Positions 6,978 to 13,669 of a DNA stretch of 18,156 nucleotides are shown piece after piece (the first letter of the stretch is position 1; each line of letters starts with the position of its first letter). The position numbers and the translations under genes were made by a program. This DNA is from an uncultured Bacillaceae bacterium (lineage in GTDB: Bacteria > Bacillota > Bacilli > Bacillales > Caldibacillaceae). Location of the stretch: NCBI GenBank assembly GCA_937934645.1, contig CALGYZ010000038.1, positions 1-18,156 of the forward strand, in the 5' to 3' direction. The notes under the pieces are model-generated. The model saw nothing but the letters and a program-made list of their open reading frames with translations. It made no database searches and was not told the origin of the DNA.

Positions 6978-8135
6978 TTACATCGCGTTTTTAATGATTT
7001 CCATAACTTCTTCCAGTTTTAGTTTCCGCGGATTCGTTGCCGCGCATACGTCTTTCATAGCATTTTTCGCAAGGGTTTCAATATCTTCTTCTTTTGCTCC
7101 CAGCTCCTTAAATCCTTTTGGAATATTTAAGTCGCGGGACAGCCGTTCGATCGCATCAATCGCCTTTTCGGCAGCCTCCCGTACACTTAAACCTTCGATA
7201 CATTCACCCATATGTTTGGCAATTTGAGCAAATTTTTCCGTACGGGCAATTAAGTTTACACGGCAAACATGCGGCAGCAAAATTGCGTTACAAACACCGT
7301 GCGGCAAATTGTAAAATCCGCCCATCTGGTGGGAAATTGCATGGACATAACCAAGAGAAGCATTGTTGAACGCCATACCGGCCAAAAATTCTGCATAAAC
7401 CATTTGTTCCCTCGCTTCAATGTCTTCACCGTTTGCAACCGCCCGCGGTAAATATTTTGGAATTATTTGCATGACTTTCTCTGCACAAGCATCTGTAATC
7501 GGAGTCGCATTAGTGGATACATAAGCTTCAATCGCATGAGTTAGCGCATCAAGCCCGGTTGCAGCTGTTAAGGAAGGCGGTTTGCCAATCATTAAGTCAG
7601 GATCGTTAATGGAAACAAGAGGCGTCACATGTTTATCTACGATCGCCATTTTTACTTTCCGCTCGGTATCCGTAATGATGGTAAACTTTGTCATTTCACT
7701 GGCCGTACCAGCGGTGGTGTTAATCGCAATTAACGGAACGAGCGGATTTTTTGATTGATCCACACCTTCATAATCATGAATGGTTCCGCCGTTCGACGCG
7801 ACCAGTCCAATGGCCTTTGCAGCATCATGGGCACTTCCGCCACCGACCGATACGATTGAATCGCATTTTTCCACTTGATAAAAATGAACCCCGTCTTCAA
7901 CATTTTGATCCGTCGGATTCGGCTCCGCTTTTGGATAAATCGCCGTTTCCACACCAGCTTCACGAATAATTCCGGCAATTTTTTCAGATATGCCGAGCTT
8001 ATGCAATCCTTCATCCGTAACAATTAACGCCTTCTTTGCCCCTAAGTCTTTTAACCGCTTTCCTGCCTGATTGATTGTCCCCCGGCCGAACAAGTTCACT
8101 GTCGGCATATTAAACTCGCTCTGCATACCTACCAT
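6978..8135 (-). CDS. Iron-type (group III) NAD-dependent alcohol/methanol dehydrogenase
   Basis: This 385-residue enzyme has the Fe-ADH fold: dinucleotide motif GGGS at 98-101 with Asp104, the TTAGT loop at 140-144, and metal ligands Asp196, His200, His265 and His279 (GLDALTHAIEAY; HAISH...LPHG). From memory it follows Bacillus methanolicus Mdh nearly residue for residue in long blocks, including NLFG, AEPNPTD, the HDYEGVD region and the NIPKGFKELGAKEEDIETL tail. It would oxidise short primary alcohols to aldehydes with NAD. Whether methanol is the physiological substrate cannot be told from sequence; ethanol or butanol use is equally likely. The start ATG has GGAGGG seven bases upstream. It is monocistronic, and a 9-bp dyad lies upstream. 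Confidence 0.93.
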   Translation of the reverse strand: MVGMQSEFNMPTVNLFGRGTINQAGKRLKDLGAKKALIVTDEGLHKLGISEKIAGIIREAGVETAIYPKAEPNPTDQNVEDGVHFYQVEKCDSIVSVGGGSAHDAAKAIGLVASNGGTIHDYEGVDQSKNPLVPLIAINTTAGTASEMTKFTIITDTERKVKMAIVDKHVTPLVSINDPDLMIGKPPSLTAATGLDALTHAIEAYVSTNATPITDACAEKVMQIIPKYLPRAVANGEDIEAREQMVYAEFLAGMAFNNASLGYVHAISHQMGGFYNLPHGVCNAILLPHVCRVNLIARTEKFAQIAKHMGECIEGLSVREAAEKAIDAIERLSRDLNIPKGFKELGAKEEDIETLAKNAMKDVCAATNPRKLKLEEVMEIIKNAM

Positions 8136-8187
8136 CGGAATCCCTCCAAATATTATATTAATATTAATTACCCTTCACCTCTATTCT

Positions 8188-8221
8188 ATGAAAGCTCTTA
8201 CATACTAAAAATAGCTTTCAT
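8188..8221. promoter_or_regulatory. Operator-like dyad upstream of the alcohol dehydrogenase
   Basis: ATGAAAGCT (8188-8196) and AGCTTTCAT (8213-8221) form a perfect 9-bp inverted repeat with a 16-base AT-rich centre, 53 to 86 bases upstream of the dehydrogenase start. There is no T-run typical of a terminator, so a regulator site or RNA hairpin is more likely. A TAGAAT at the proximal edge may be a -10 box, but no good -35 partner is seen. Confidence 0.45.
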
Positions 8222-8278
8222 GAAATATTCACTAAAAATTACAAAAAAAGTAAAATATTGCTTTATTGCAAAAAAATA

Positions 8279-8300
8279 CAGTCCCTGACCTTGGGGACTG
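8279..8300 (-). terminator. Rho-independent terminator of the ABC transporter operon
   Basis: CAGTCCC (8279-8285) pairs with GGGACTG (8294-8300). It is followed on the minus strand by TATTTTTTTGC and lies seven bases after the ATPase stop codon. Confidence 0.85.
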
Positions 8301-8307
8301 CGAGAAT

Positions 8308-9048
8308 TTATCGGATATTTAAGAATGCTCTTGTCCGTTCATGCTGCGGGTTGTTAAATATTTGCTCCGGTGTGCCAGTTTCAACAATCTCACCCTTGTC
8401 CATGAAAATGACCCGGTCAGCCACGTCCCTTGCAAAATCCATCTCATGGGTAACAACAATCATTGTAATACTTTCATGCGCCAGTTTTTTCATTACCTTC
8501 AATACTTCACCGGTTAATTCGGGATCAAGGGCAGAGGTCGGTTCGTCAAAGAGGAGAATTTCCGGATTCATCATCAGGCTGCGGGCAATGGCCACCCGCT
8601 GTTTTTGTCCCCCGGATAAGTTTCCCGGGTAGGCATCCGCTTTATCCGCCAGTCCGACTTTTGCAAGCAGTTCCGCACTTCTTTTTTCCACGGCATTCCT
8701 CTCTTCCTTCTTGACAATCCGTGGTGCCAATTCCAGATTTTGTTTCACGGTTAAATGGGGAAAGAGATGAAAATGTTGAAACACCATACCCATTTTTGCC
8801 GTAATGTTTTTGATAACCGGTCCCTTTTCATATACTCCGTCTTTCAACAAATACTCACCGTCTACACATACACTGCCGCCATCAGCCGTTTCCAGGTTAA
8901 TCATTGTTCTGAGCAGCGTGCTCTTTCCCGAACCGGACGGACCGATAATGGCGACCACTTCATTTTTATCCACTTGAAAGTTAATATTCTTTAACACTTC
9001 GAGGTTCCCGAATGATTTTTTTAAGCTGTGTACTTCGATAAACGCCAT
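8308..9048 (-). CDS. Polar amino acid ABC transporter, ATP-binding protein
   Basis: The 246-residue ATPase has Walker A GPSGSGKST at 36-44, the Q-loop VFQHFHLF, the signature LSGGQKQRVAIARSL, Walker B LLFDEPTSALDP and the switch His in VVTHEM. The HFHLFPHLTV stretch and length are typical of the GlnQ/HisP-type ATPases of polar amino acid importers. It energises uptake by the permease encoded just upstream, 15 bases away. It is the last gene of the operon and is followed at once by a terminator. The substrate cannot be set from the ATPase. Confidence 0.93.
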   Translation of the reverse strand: MAFIEVHSLKKSFGNLEVLKNINFQVDKNEVVAIIGPSGSGKSTLLRTMINLETADGGSVCVDGEYLLKDGVYEKGPVIKNITAKMGMVFQHFHLFPHLTVKQNLELAPRIVKKEERNAVEKRSAELLAKVGLADKADAYPGNLSGGQKQRVAIARSLMMNPEILLFDEPTSALDPELTGEVLKVMKKLAHESITMIVVTHEMDFARDVADRVIFMDKGEIVETGTPEQIFNNPQHERTRAFLNIR

Positions 9049-9063
9049 GATCTGACCCCGTCC

Positions 9064-9723
9064 TTACTCATAATGATATTTTTGTTCCAGCTTTCTGAAG
9101 AACATCGTGACAATTAAAGTTATGACCAGATATATAAGTCCGGCGAAGAAAAACGGAACAATGGTAAAGTCACGGTTTACCGCAGTTTGCGCATAATGCA
9201 GGAGCTCAGGGACCGCAACGGCGTAAAGTAGGGCAGTATCTTTAACAAGCGTTACCGCTTCATTCGTCACGGTCGGCAGCGTAACGCGGAACATTTGCGG
9301 AATAATAATTCTTGTCATGGTTTGAAATTTATTGAGCCCGAGCACTTGGGCTGCTTCATACTGCCCGCGATCAATGGCAAGCAGCCCACCGCGGAAAATT
9401 TCCGCAAAATATGCCGCATAGTTTAAGACAAAACCGATACAAGCAGCGAAAAACCGGTCGAGTACCAAATAATCCCCGATGACGGGAATGAGCGGAAGCC
9501 CGAATACGATAAACAACAATTGTAACAACAACGGGGTTCCCCGCATAACATAAATATATCCCCTTACCAGCAGTGAAAGGGGTTTAAAGCGGCTGCGGAC
9601 GGCCAACGTTAATATAAATCCGAGCGGAATAGAAAAGACAATCACAATGAAAAAAAGCAGAACTGTTACTTTTGCGCCTTCCAGCATCGGCCGCAAAATT
9701 AAGTTTATATAATCAAATGACAT
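9064..9723 (-). CDS. Polar amino acid ABC transporter, permease
   Basis: The 219-residue membrane protein has about five transmembrane segments. The conserved HisM-type region MRGTPLLLQLLFIVFGLP is near residues 60-77, and the cytoplasmic EAA loop EAAQVLGLNKFQTMTRIIIPQ couples it to the ATPase. It probably acts as a homodimer, since only one permease gene is present. It sits between the binding protein gene (108 bases upstream, with a strong hairpin between) and the ATPase gene (15 bases downstream). The start ATG has AGGAGG just upstream. Confidence 0.92.
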   Translation of the reverse strand: MSFDYINLILRPMLEGAKVTVLLFFIVIVFSIPLGFILTLAVRSRFKPLSLLVRGYIYVMRGTPLLLQLLFIVFGLPLIPVIGDYLVLDRFFAACIGFVLNYAAYFAEIFRGGLLAIDRGQYEAAQVLGLNKFQTMTRIIIPQMFRVTLPTVTNEAVTLVKDTALLYAVAVPELLHYAQTAVNRDFTIVPFFFAGLIYLVITLIVTMFFRKLEQKYHYE

Positions 9724-9776
9724 GTAAAGTCCTCCTGCTTCGGTTAACTGATTTCAAGTACAATGCGTTACATTTG

Positions 9777-9833
9777 AAAACGGGCGAGAAGGGCAATCAG
9801 CGGGAACTGATTGCCTTTTCTTCAGCCCGTTTT
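9777..9833 (-). terminator. Bipartite intercistronic hairpin between binding protein and permease
   Basis: An inner 9-bp stem (9792-9800 with 9807-9815) sits inside an outer 9-bp stem (9777-9785 with 9825-9833) that overlaps the binding protein stop codon. On the minus strand only four T's follow, so termination should be partial. Such hairpins stabilise the upstream message and let the binding protein be made in excess over the permease and ATPase. Confidence 0.7.
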
Positions 9834-10635
9834 AGTTTTTCAATACTTTATCTTCACCAAACCATTTTTTGGAGATTTCCGCTGCTGTTCCGTCGGCAAT
9901 TACTTCATCAATGGCTTTTTGAACTTCATTTAATAATTCTTCATTTCCTTTTTTCACACCGACGGCATATTGTTCAGGTGAAAGGGATTCATCAAGAGTT
10001 TTGAACGTATCCGGTTCCTTGGTCATGTAATAATTAATAGCCACTTCATCAATCACAACCGCATCAACACGTCCGTTCTTTAAATCGGATAAAGCCAGCA
10101 CATTATCTTTGAATTCGGTAACTTGTTTGAGATCATTGACGATTGTTGATTCATTTAATGCGATGCTGGCGGAAGATTGAGCCTGAAGACCGACGATTTT
10201 TCCTTTTAAATCGTCAAGTGTTTGGATATCGGAATCTTTCAACGTCGCAATGACTTGTGAGTTTTCTAAATACGGTTTTGTAAACAGCACTTTTTGTTTT
10301 CTTTCCTCGGTTATGGTATACCCGTTCCAGATCAAATCAATACGGCCGCTGTTCAACTCGGATTCTTTTGAACCCCAATCAATCGGCTGAAAAACAATTT
10401 CTTTGCCCATTTTTTCACCGACTGCCCTGGCAAAGTCAATATCAAACCCGACAATTTCATTATTTTCATCCCGGAATCCCATCGGGGCGAAAGCATCATC
10501 AATGCCGATGACAATTTTGTCGTCATCTTTCCCGTTACTTCCTCTTCCTTCTCCTTCTGTACCTTCTCCGGAAGAGCAGGCAGCGAGCAATGAAAGGACA
10601 AGCATAAATACAATCCATTTTACAATCCGCTTCAT
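9832..10635 (-). CDS. Polar amino acid ABC transporter, substrate-binding lipoprotein
   Basis: This is a family 3 solute-binding protein of 267 residues. The start is taken as ATG 10635, giving MKRIVKWIVF, because AGGAGAG lies just upstream; a longer frame exists but has no such site. A lipoprotein signal ends at LLAAC, with Cys20 as the lipid-attachment residue. A Ser/Gly/Glu-rich linker follows, then the binding domain: IVIGIDDAFAPMGF, the IVGFDIDFARAV motif and DLIWNGYTITEERK. It would capture an amino acid at the outer membrane face for the permease and ATPase downstream. The motifs fit basic amino acids or cystine equally well, so the substrate is left open. Confidence 0.92.
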   Translation of the reverse strand: MKRIVKWIVFMLVLSLLAACSSGEGTEGEGRGSNGKDDDKIVIGIDDAFAPMGFRDENNEIVGFDIDFARAVGEKMGKEIVFQPIDWGSKESELNSGRIDLIWNGYTITEERKQKVLFTKPYLENSQVIATLKDSDIQTLDDLKGKIVGLQAQSSASIALNESTIVNDLKQVTEFKDNVLALSDLKNGRVDAVVIDEVAINYYMTKEPDTFKTLDESLSPEQYAVGVKKGNEELLNEVQKAIDEVIADGTAAEISKKWFGEDKVLKN

Positions 10636-10730
10636 AAGTATCTCTCCTGTTCTTGTTGATTTGAGCAGCACATTTTAATATATTAACAGTTTAATTCTTT
10701 AGCAAACTAAAATATTATTTTGATAAATTT

Positions 10731-10759
10731 ATGGTATCACCGAACATGGATCATGTCAA
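10731..10759 (-). promoter_or_regulatory. SigA-type promoter of the ABC transporter operon with overlapping dyad
   Basis: On the minus strand TTGACA (10759-10754) and TACCAT (10736-10731) are 17 bases apart, a near-ideal vegetative promoter. A 13-bp palindrome, ACATG-ATC-CATGT (10744-10756), covers the spacer and overlaps the -35 box, and could bind a repressor. The untranslated leader would be about 90 bases. Confidence 0.7.
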
Positions 10760-10863
10760 TAAAAATTATGTATTTTTTTGTCCTGCACTTCCCTTTCCCG
10801 CAATTTCCACGCTCAAATTATAAAATTTTTATAGCGTAGGTACTTGTGAAATATTAATCAAAA

Positions 10864-10900
10864 AAAAGCAACCGGCAAAAATTTATTGCCAATTGCTTTT
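10864..10900. terminator. Rho-independent terminator after the ferredoxin gene
   Basis: AAAAGCAA..GGCAA (10864-10878) pairs with TTGCC..TTGCTTTT (10886-10900). It is T-rich on both outer sides and lies 27 bases after the ferredoxin stop codon on the minus strand. Confidence 0.85.
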
Positions 10901-10927
10901 CCCTTAAAATATTTCTTGATTTCTTGT

Positions 10928-11167
10928 TTATTCGCTGTCAAAAAATTCTTTTGCCTTTTCAAAATAAACTTCTTCTTCCGGCCTTAAATCTTCTTCATAA
11001 ACAATTGCTTCCACCGGGCATACTGCCTGGCAGGCTCCGCAGTCGATGCAGAGATCCGGATTGATAAAGAATTGATCGTCGCCTTCTTCAATGCAGTCGA
11101 CAGGGCATACTTCCACACATTCCCCTGCCTTCTCGCCTACACAAGGTTCCGTAATTACGTATGCCAT
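10928..11167 (-). CDS. Seven-iron ferredoxin, [3Fe-4S][4Fe-4S]
   Basis: The start is taken as ATG 11167, giving MAYVITEPC and 79 residues; a G-rich site (GGGGGGA) lies seven bases upstream. Cysteines 9, 17 and 50 are placed to hold a [3Fe-4S] cluster, and 21, 40, 43 and 46 a [4Fe-4S] cluster. The spacing C-x7-C-x3-CP...CxxCxxCxxxCP is that of seven-iron ferredoxins, and the sequence closely resembles the one known from Bacillus schlegelii. Cys25 is extra and probably free. The C-terminal third is acidic. It would be a small soluble electron carrier; its partner enzyme is not encoded nearby. It is monocistronic, with its own terminator. Confidence 0.92.
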   Translation of the reverse strand: MAYVITEPCVGEKAGECVEVCPVDCIEEGDDQFFINPDLCIDCGACQAVCPVEAIVYEEDLRPEEEVYFEKAKEFFDSE

Positions 11168-11248
11168 TTTTATTCCCCCCATGTTCCTGAATTTAATGAT
11201 GTAAAAAACAATACCGGCATCATTTCTGGCAAAAACAAATGAAAGAAA

Positions 11249-11276
11249 TCTATACCCCTTCTTATGGAACAATCAA
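11249..11276 (-). promoter_or_regulatory. Possible promoter of the ferredoxin gene
   Basis: On the minus strand TTGATT (11276-11271) and TATAGA (11254-11249) are 16 bases apart, each matching consensus at four of six positions. It lies about 80 bases before the ferredoxin start codon. Confidence 0.4.
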
Positions 11277-11346
11277 TAGTTTCGCAGTTCCATATATTCA
11301 ATTTAATTCCAAATACGTAAAAAGTCAATTTTTCAGATATTTTTTC

Positions 11347-11706
11347 TTATTTTGACCGAACATGGCTCAAATCATTTTCCATTAAAATTTTTGCTTTTCC
11401 ATTTTCCAGCTGGATGAGTGTCAGCATCAACCGTTTTTCCCTTTAATCCCCCGAGAAAGACTCGAATAAACGAATCGTGAGTGACTACAAGTTCATTTTC
11501 CCCGGCAGAACACTTATGCAAAGCCGGAGAAAAAACACTGCGCCTGGTTACGGACATCGTAATACGTTTCACCACCCCGGATGCGGTATTCGGAAGGCCG
11601 GTGGCAATGATCGTACCTAGCACCGGGAAAAGCCGATTGAATTTCAGTAAAAGTCATGTCCTGCATCGGTCCCATATCCATCTCATATTACCGGTCATCT
11701 GAATTG
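11347..11706 (-). pseudogene. C-terminal half of a broken histidine phosphatase gene
   Basis: Reading from 11705 downward, the sequence gives NSDDR, a stop (TAA at 11690-11688), then YEMDMGPMQDMTFTEI and later GGETYYDVRNQAQ, typical of the middle of phosphoglycerate mutase-like phosphatases. A frameshift at the A-run 11530-11535 (plus strand) leads to LHKCSAGENELVVTHDSFIRV, which holds the second catalytic His. Another shift near 11410 leads to LENGKAKILMENDLSHVRSK and the final stop at 11347. With at least one stop and two frameshifts it cannot be functional. It is the continuation of 12387-12621. Confidence 0.8.
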
Positions 11707-11768
11707 GATCTAATAAATTATTTAGTTTCCTCCGAGCATATTTTCTATCTTTATTTATAGTTACTTCT

Positions 11769-12202
11769 TTAATAAATGTTTTTTAAGTCATTTTGAAATT
11801 CTATTCCTTGATCCTTTGTCCTTTTAAATTCTTCATAATTTATATTCAAATATTCAAACGTTTTAAAGTGAATGATGATATCATTGCTTGTTTGTACCGA
11901 ATTATTTTTTATTTTACTTATAAAGAAAAAGCAAATTTAAACCCAAAAAATATAATCAAAGTAATGAAAACTTGAAGGACTATAAACAATGCATAACCTT
12001 TATTTCTATCCTTTTGCTTATTTTGATCATAATATCGAATCACTAAATATTCATTGGAAAAACAAGTAAAATTTATAAGTAGAAAAAATAGTAGTGTTAT
12101 ATACAAACCATTTTCATAACTGAAAAAGGAATTTGAAAAAAGGATTAAAGTACAAACTAAATGTAGATAAGAATATCGGAATCGTTTTATCAAAGTCATC
12201 AT
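11769..12202 (-). pseudogene. Membrane protein with C-terminal frameshift, possible immunity protein
   Basis: The open frame from ATG 12202 encodes 94 residues with four hydrophobic segments (about 11-27, 31-47, 49-56 and 70-93) and stops at 11918. In another frame the sequence continues as FFISKIKNNSVQTSNDIIIHF...NDLKNIY to a stop at 11769, a plausible cytoplasmic tail. One added T in the T5 run (plus-strand A's 11926-11930) would join them into about 144 residues. Its start overlaps the stop of the preceding fragment (TAATG), so the two were coupled. No family is recognised. Whether the short form is the real protein is open. Confidence 0.45.
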
Positions 12203-12351
12203 TACTTCCCTCTCATATATAATTTACAAACATAATAACCTAAATAATATGCAGTTGAAACTAATAAAGGAATTGTCCCTCTAGCTGGTCCTGTAATACC
12301 TAATGCTGCGGCAGCAGCAGAATAAGGATTAACTCTATGGCTCCGAGGACA
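12202..12351 (-). pseudogene. Tail of a hydrophobic Ala-rich peptide gene, bacteriocin-like
   Basis: The open frame ends NPYSAAAAALGITGPARG, then a hydrophobic stretch IPLLVSTAYYLGYYVCK and LYMRGK before a TAA that overlaps the next start. No start codon fits: a stop precedes it at 12354-12352 and the insertion boundary follows within 40 bp, so the gene has lost its 5' part. A short Ala/Gly-rich amphipathic peptide coupled to a membrane protein resembles bacteriocin and immunity pairs, but this rests on composition and context only. Confidence 0.4.
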
Positions 12352-12386
12352 TCACTACATGTCAAAGTATCTGTTGTATCTTCACC

Positions 12387-12621
12387 AATTGTTCTGTTTT
12401 AATAAAGATATTCCTTTTTCCCGAATGATTTTTGCAGTTTCAACAGCCCGGCCGCTCGGACTGGATATAATTTCGGAAAACCTGACCTTTTCCAATCTTT
12501 TTCCCAACAATCGGGCATACTATTTCCCTTTTTCCGTTAACAGGGGATCCAGCTTCCCCTGCATCCGTCCTTCTCTGTTCCACACCGTTTCCCCGTGTCT
12601 GACAAGATATATGCATACCAT
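12387..12621 (-). pseudogene. N-terminal half of a broken histidine phosphatase (CobC/phosphoglycerate mutase-like)
   Basis: From ATG 12621, with AAAGAGG upstream, the sequence reads MVCIYLVRHGETVWNREG with the catalytic RHGE at residues 8-11, then LDPLLTEKGK and an in-frame TAG at codon 34 (12522-12520), where the family expects Gln. Past the stop, the same frame continues with YARLLGKRLEKV and IISSPSGRAVETAKII, a textbook phosphatase core, up to KQNN at the insertion. It starts 17 bases after the CobU-like gene, so it was the last gene of the cobamide operon, perhaps a second alpha-ribazole phosphatase. It is dead from the stop codon, the insertion and later frameshifts. Confidence 0.82.
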
Positions 12622-12638
12622 TGGCACAACCTCTTTTT

Positions 12639-13091
12639 TCAGAAAGATTCTTCTGGTTCATTTTTTAATGTTTTGTTCTGTCCGTACCATACGATGTCGA
12701 CCCGCCGGCAAACGGTGGCGGTATCCTGAAACACCCGGCCCGCCGCATCCCTCCATTCCCGTTCTTTTTTGTCCGTCGGTACGATTCCTTTTGTAATATC
12801 CGTACCGATGATAATGACTTTTAATTGCTGCTTTTTCTCTAATTCACTGCATTCTTCCAGTATGTTTTGCCACTTTTTCCGTACGCTTTTTTCATCCGTA
12901 TCATGCAGCCACCGGTATACATACTGCTCAATGCCGTTTAATACAAGAAACGGCTTATCTCCGGGAAGTGGACGGGGAAAGGGATCTTCCCGGTACCCAG
13001 AGATCAAACGGCAATTTTGTTCACTGAGGTCGTAATATGTTTTTACCCATGCTGTTTTTCCGTTAAAGGCACCTCCCGTAACAAAGTGCAT
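12639..13091 (-). CDS. Small CobU-like nucleotide-binding protein (second copy)
   Basis: The start is ATG 13091, giving MHFVTGGAFNGKTAW and 150 residues, because AGGAGG lies eight bases upstream; a longer frame has no such support. It keeps the CobU P-loop (GGAFNGKT) and the IIIGTDITKGIVPTDKKEREWRDAAGRVFQDTA block that matches the VSNEVG...RDxxGRxxQ region of CobU. The central part is shortened, and no IxxHxxxR motif with the guanylylated His is seen. It may be a kinase-only or regulatory paralog; related short proteins are usually annotated as adenosylcobinamide kinase. It overlaps the end of the CobC-like gene by 49 bases. Confidence 0.75.
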   Translation of the reverse strand: MHFVTGGAFNGKTAWVKTYYDLSEQNCRLISGYREDPFPRPLPGDKPFLVLNGIEQYVYRWLHDTDEKSVRKKWQNILEECSELEKKQQLKVIIIGTDITKGIVPTDKKEREWRDAAGRVFQDTATVCRRVDIVWYGQNKTLKNEPEESF

Positions 13092-13669
13092 CGTTGTCGC
13101 CTCCTGAATGATGTAATCGAGTCCCAAACCAATGCATAACCTGAACCATGGGGAATCCGCCATGACCAAAAATCCCGTTCTTCCGGTGCGTATGCTGACA
13201 ATAGATACCGGATGACGCCGCCATGGGTGACGACCGCCAGCTGTCTGACTTTTTCCTTAGAAATCATTGTCGAAAGGATTTTCCATCCTTGATCAACCCG
13301 GGCTGAAAAAGACAGAAACGATTCACCTTCCGGAGGAGTGACAAATTCGGGGCTTTCCAGCCATTTCCGGTAATAAGGGTCGCCCTTTAATTCTTCAAAG
13401 GTCTTTCCTTCCCATATGCCAAAGTTCATTTCCCGGAAGCAGGCGAGAGGAGTAAGCTGCCGGGCGGGAAACAAACAACAGGCTGTTTCCATAGTGCGGG
13501 ATAAATCACTTGTTATTATTCGTTCGTAGCCGGCTGGCACAGCCAGCTTGGAAAGCCGCTTCTTTTCTTCCGGTAATAGCGGATCGTCCGTCCAACCGAG
13601 ATATGCCTTTTTCTTATTCAATGGGGTCATGCCATGCCGGAATAAGGCAATAACCAAAGGATCATCCAC
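13043..13669 (-). CDS. cobC: Histidine phosphatase, probable alpha-ribazole phosphatase
   Basis: The start is taken as GTG 13669, giving 208 residues, with GGAGAAA upstream. A longer frame runs back inside cobS but encodes an unlikely leader. Catalytic motifs are RHG at 11-13, the SDLSRTMETA phosphate pocket, the acid in FREMNFGIWEG and the second His in VVTHGG. Within a cobamide operon between cobS and a cobU paralog, the expected job is removal of the 5' phosphate from alpha-ribazole phosphate or adenosylcobalamin phosphate. It overlaps cobS by 43 bases. It is the intact counterpart of the ruined phosphatase two genes downstream. Confidence 0.85.
   Translation of the reverse strand: MDDPLVIALFRHGMTPLNKKKAYLGWTDDPLLPEEKKRLSKLAVPAGYERIITSDLSRTMETACCLFPARQLTPLACFREMNFGIWEGKTFEELKGDPYYRKWLESPEFVTPPEGESFLSFSARVDQGWKILSTMISKEKVRQLAVVTHGGVIRYLLSAYAPEERDFWSWRIPHGSGYALVWDSITSFRRRQRCTLLREVPLTEKQHG

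Larger units (their letters stand above)
11707..12386. mobile_element. 680-bp AT-rich insertion splitting the phosphatase gene
   Basis: AATTG flanks both sides (11702-11706 and 12387-12391). Removing the insertion with one copy of AATTG rejoins the phosphatase codons exactly in frame (...KQN-N-SDDR...), so the junctions are well defined. The insertion is clearly more AT-rich than its surroundings. It carries a membrane protein gene and the tail of a preceding hydrophobic-peptide gene, but no transposase and no convincing terminal inverted repeats. It may be the trace of a larger element or a passively captured fragment. Confidence 0.7.

Noticed and set aside
11722..12353. Shared CTCCGAG near both ends of the 680-bp insertion as terminal repeats
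   Set aside because: The copies are in direct orientation and at different distances from the ends, so they are not transposon-type terminal repeats.
12359..12796. Plus-strand 145-residue open frame
   Set aside because: It is the complement of the broken phosphatase start and the CobU-like gene and has no protein-like features.
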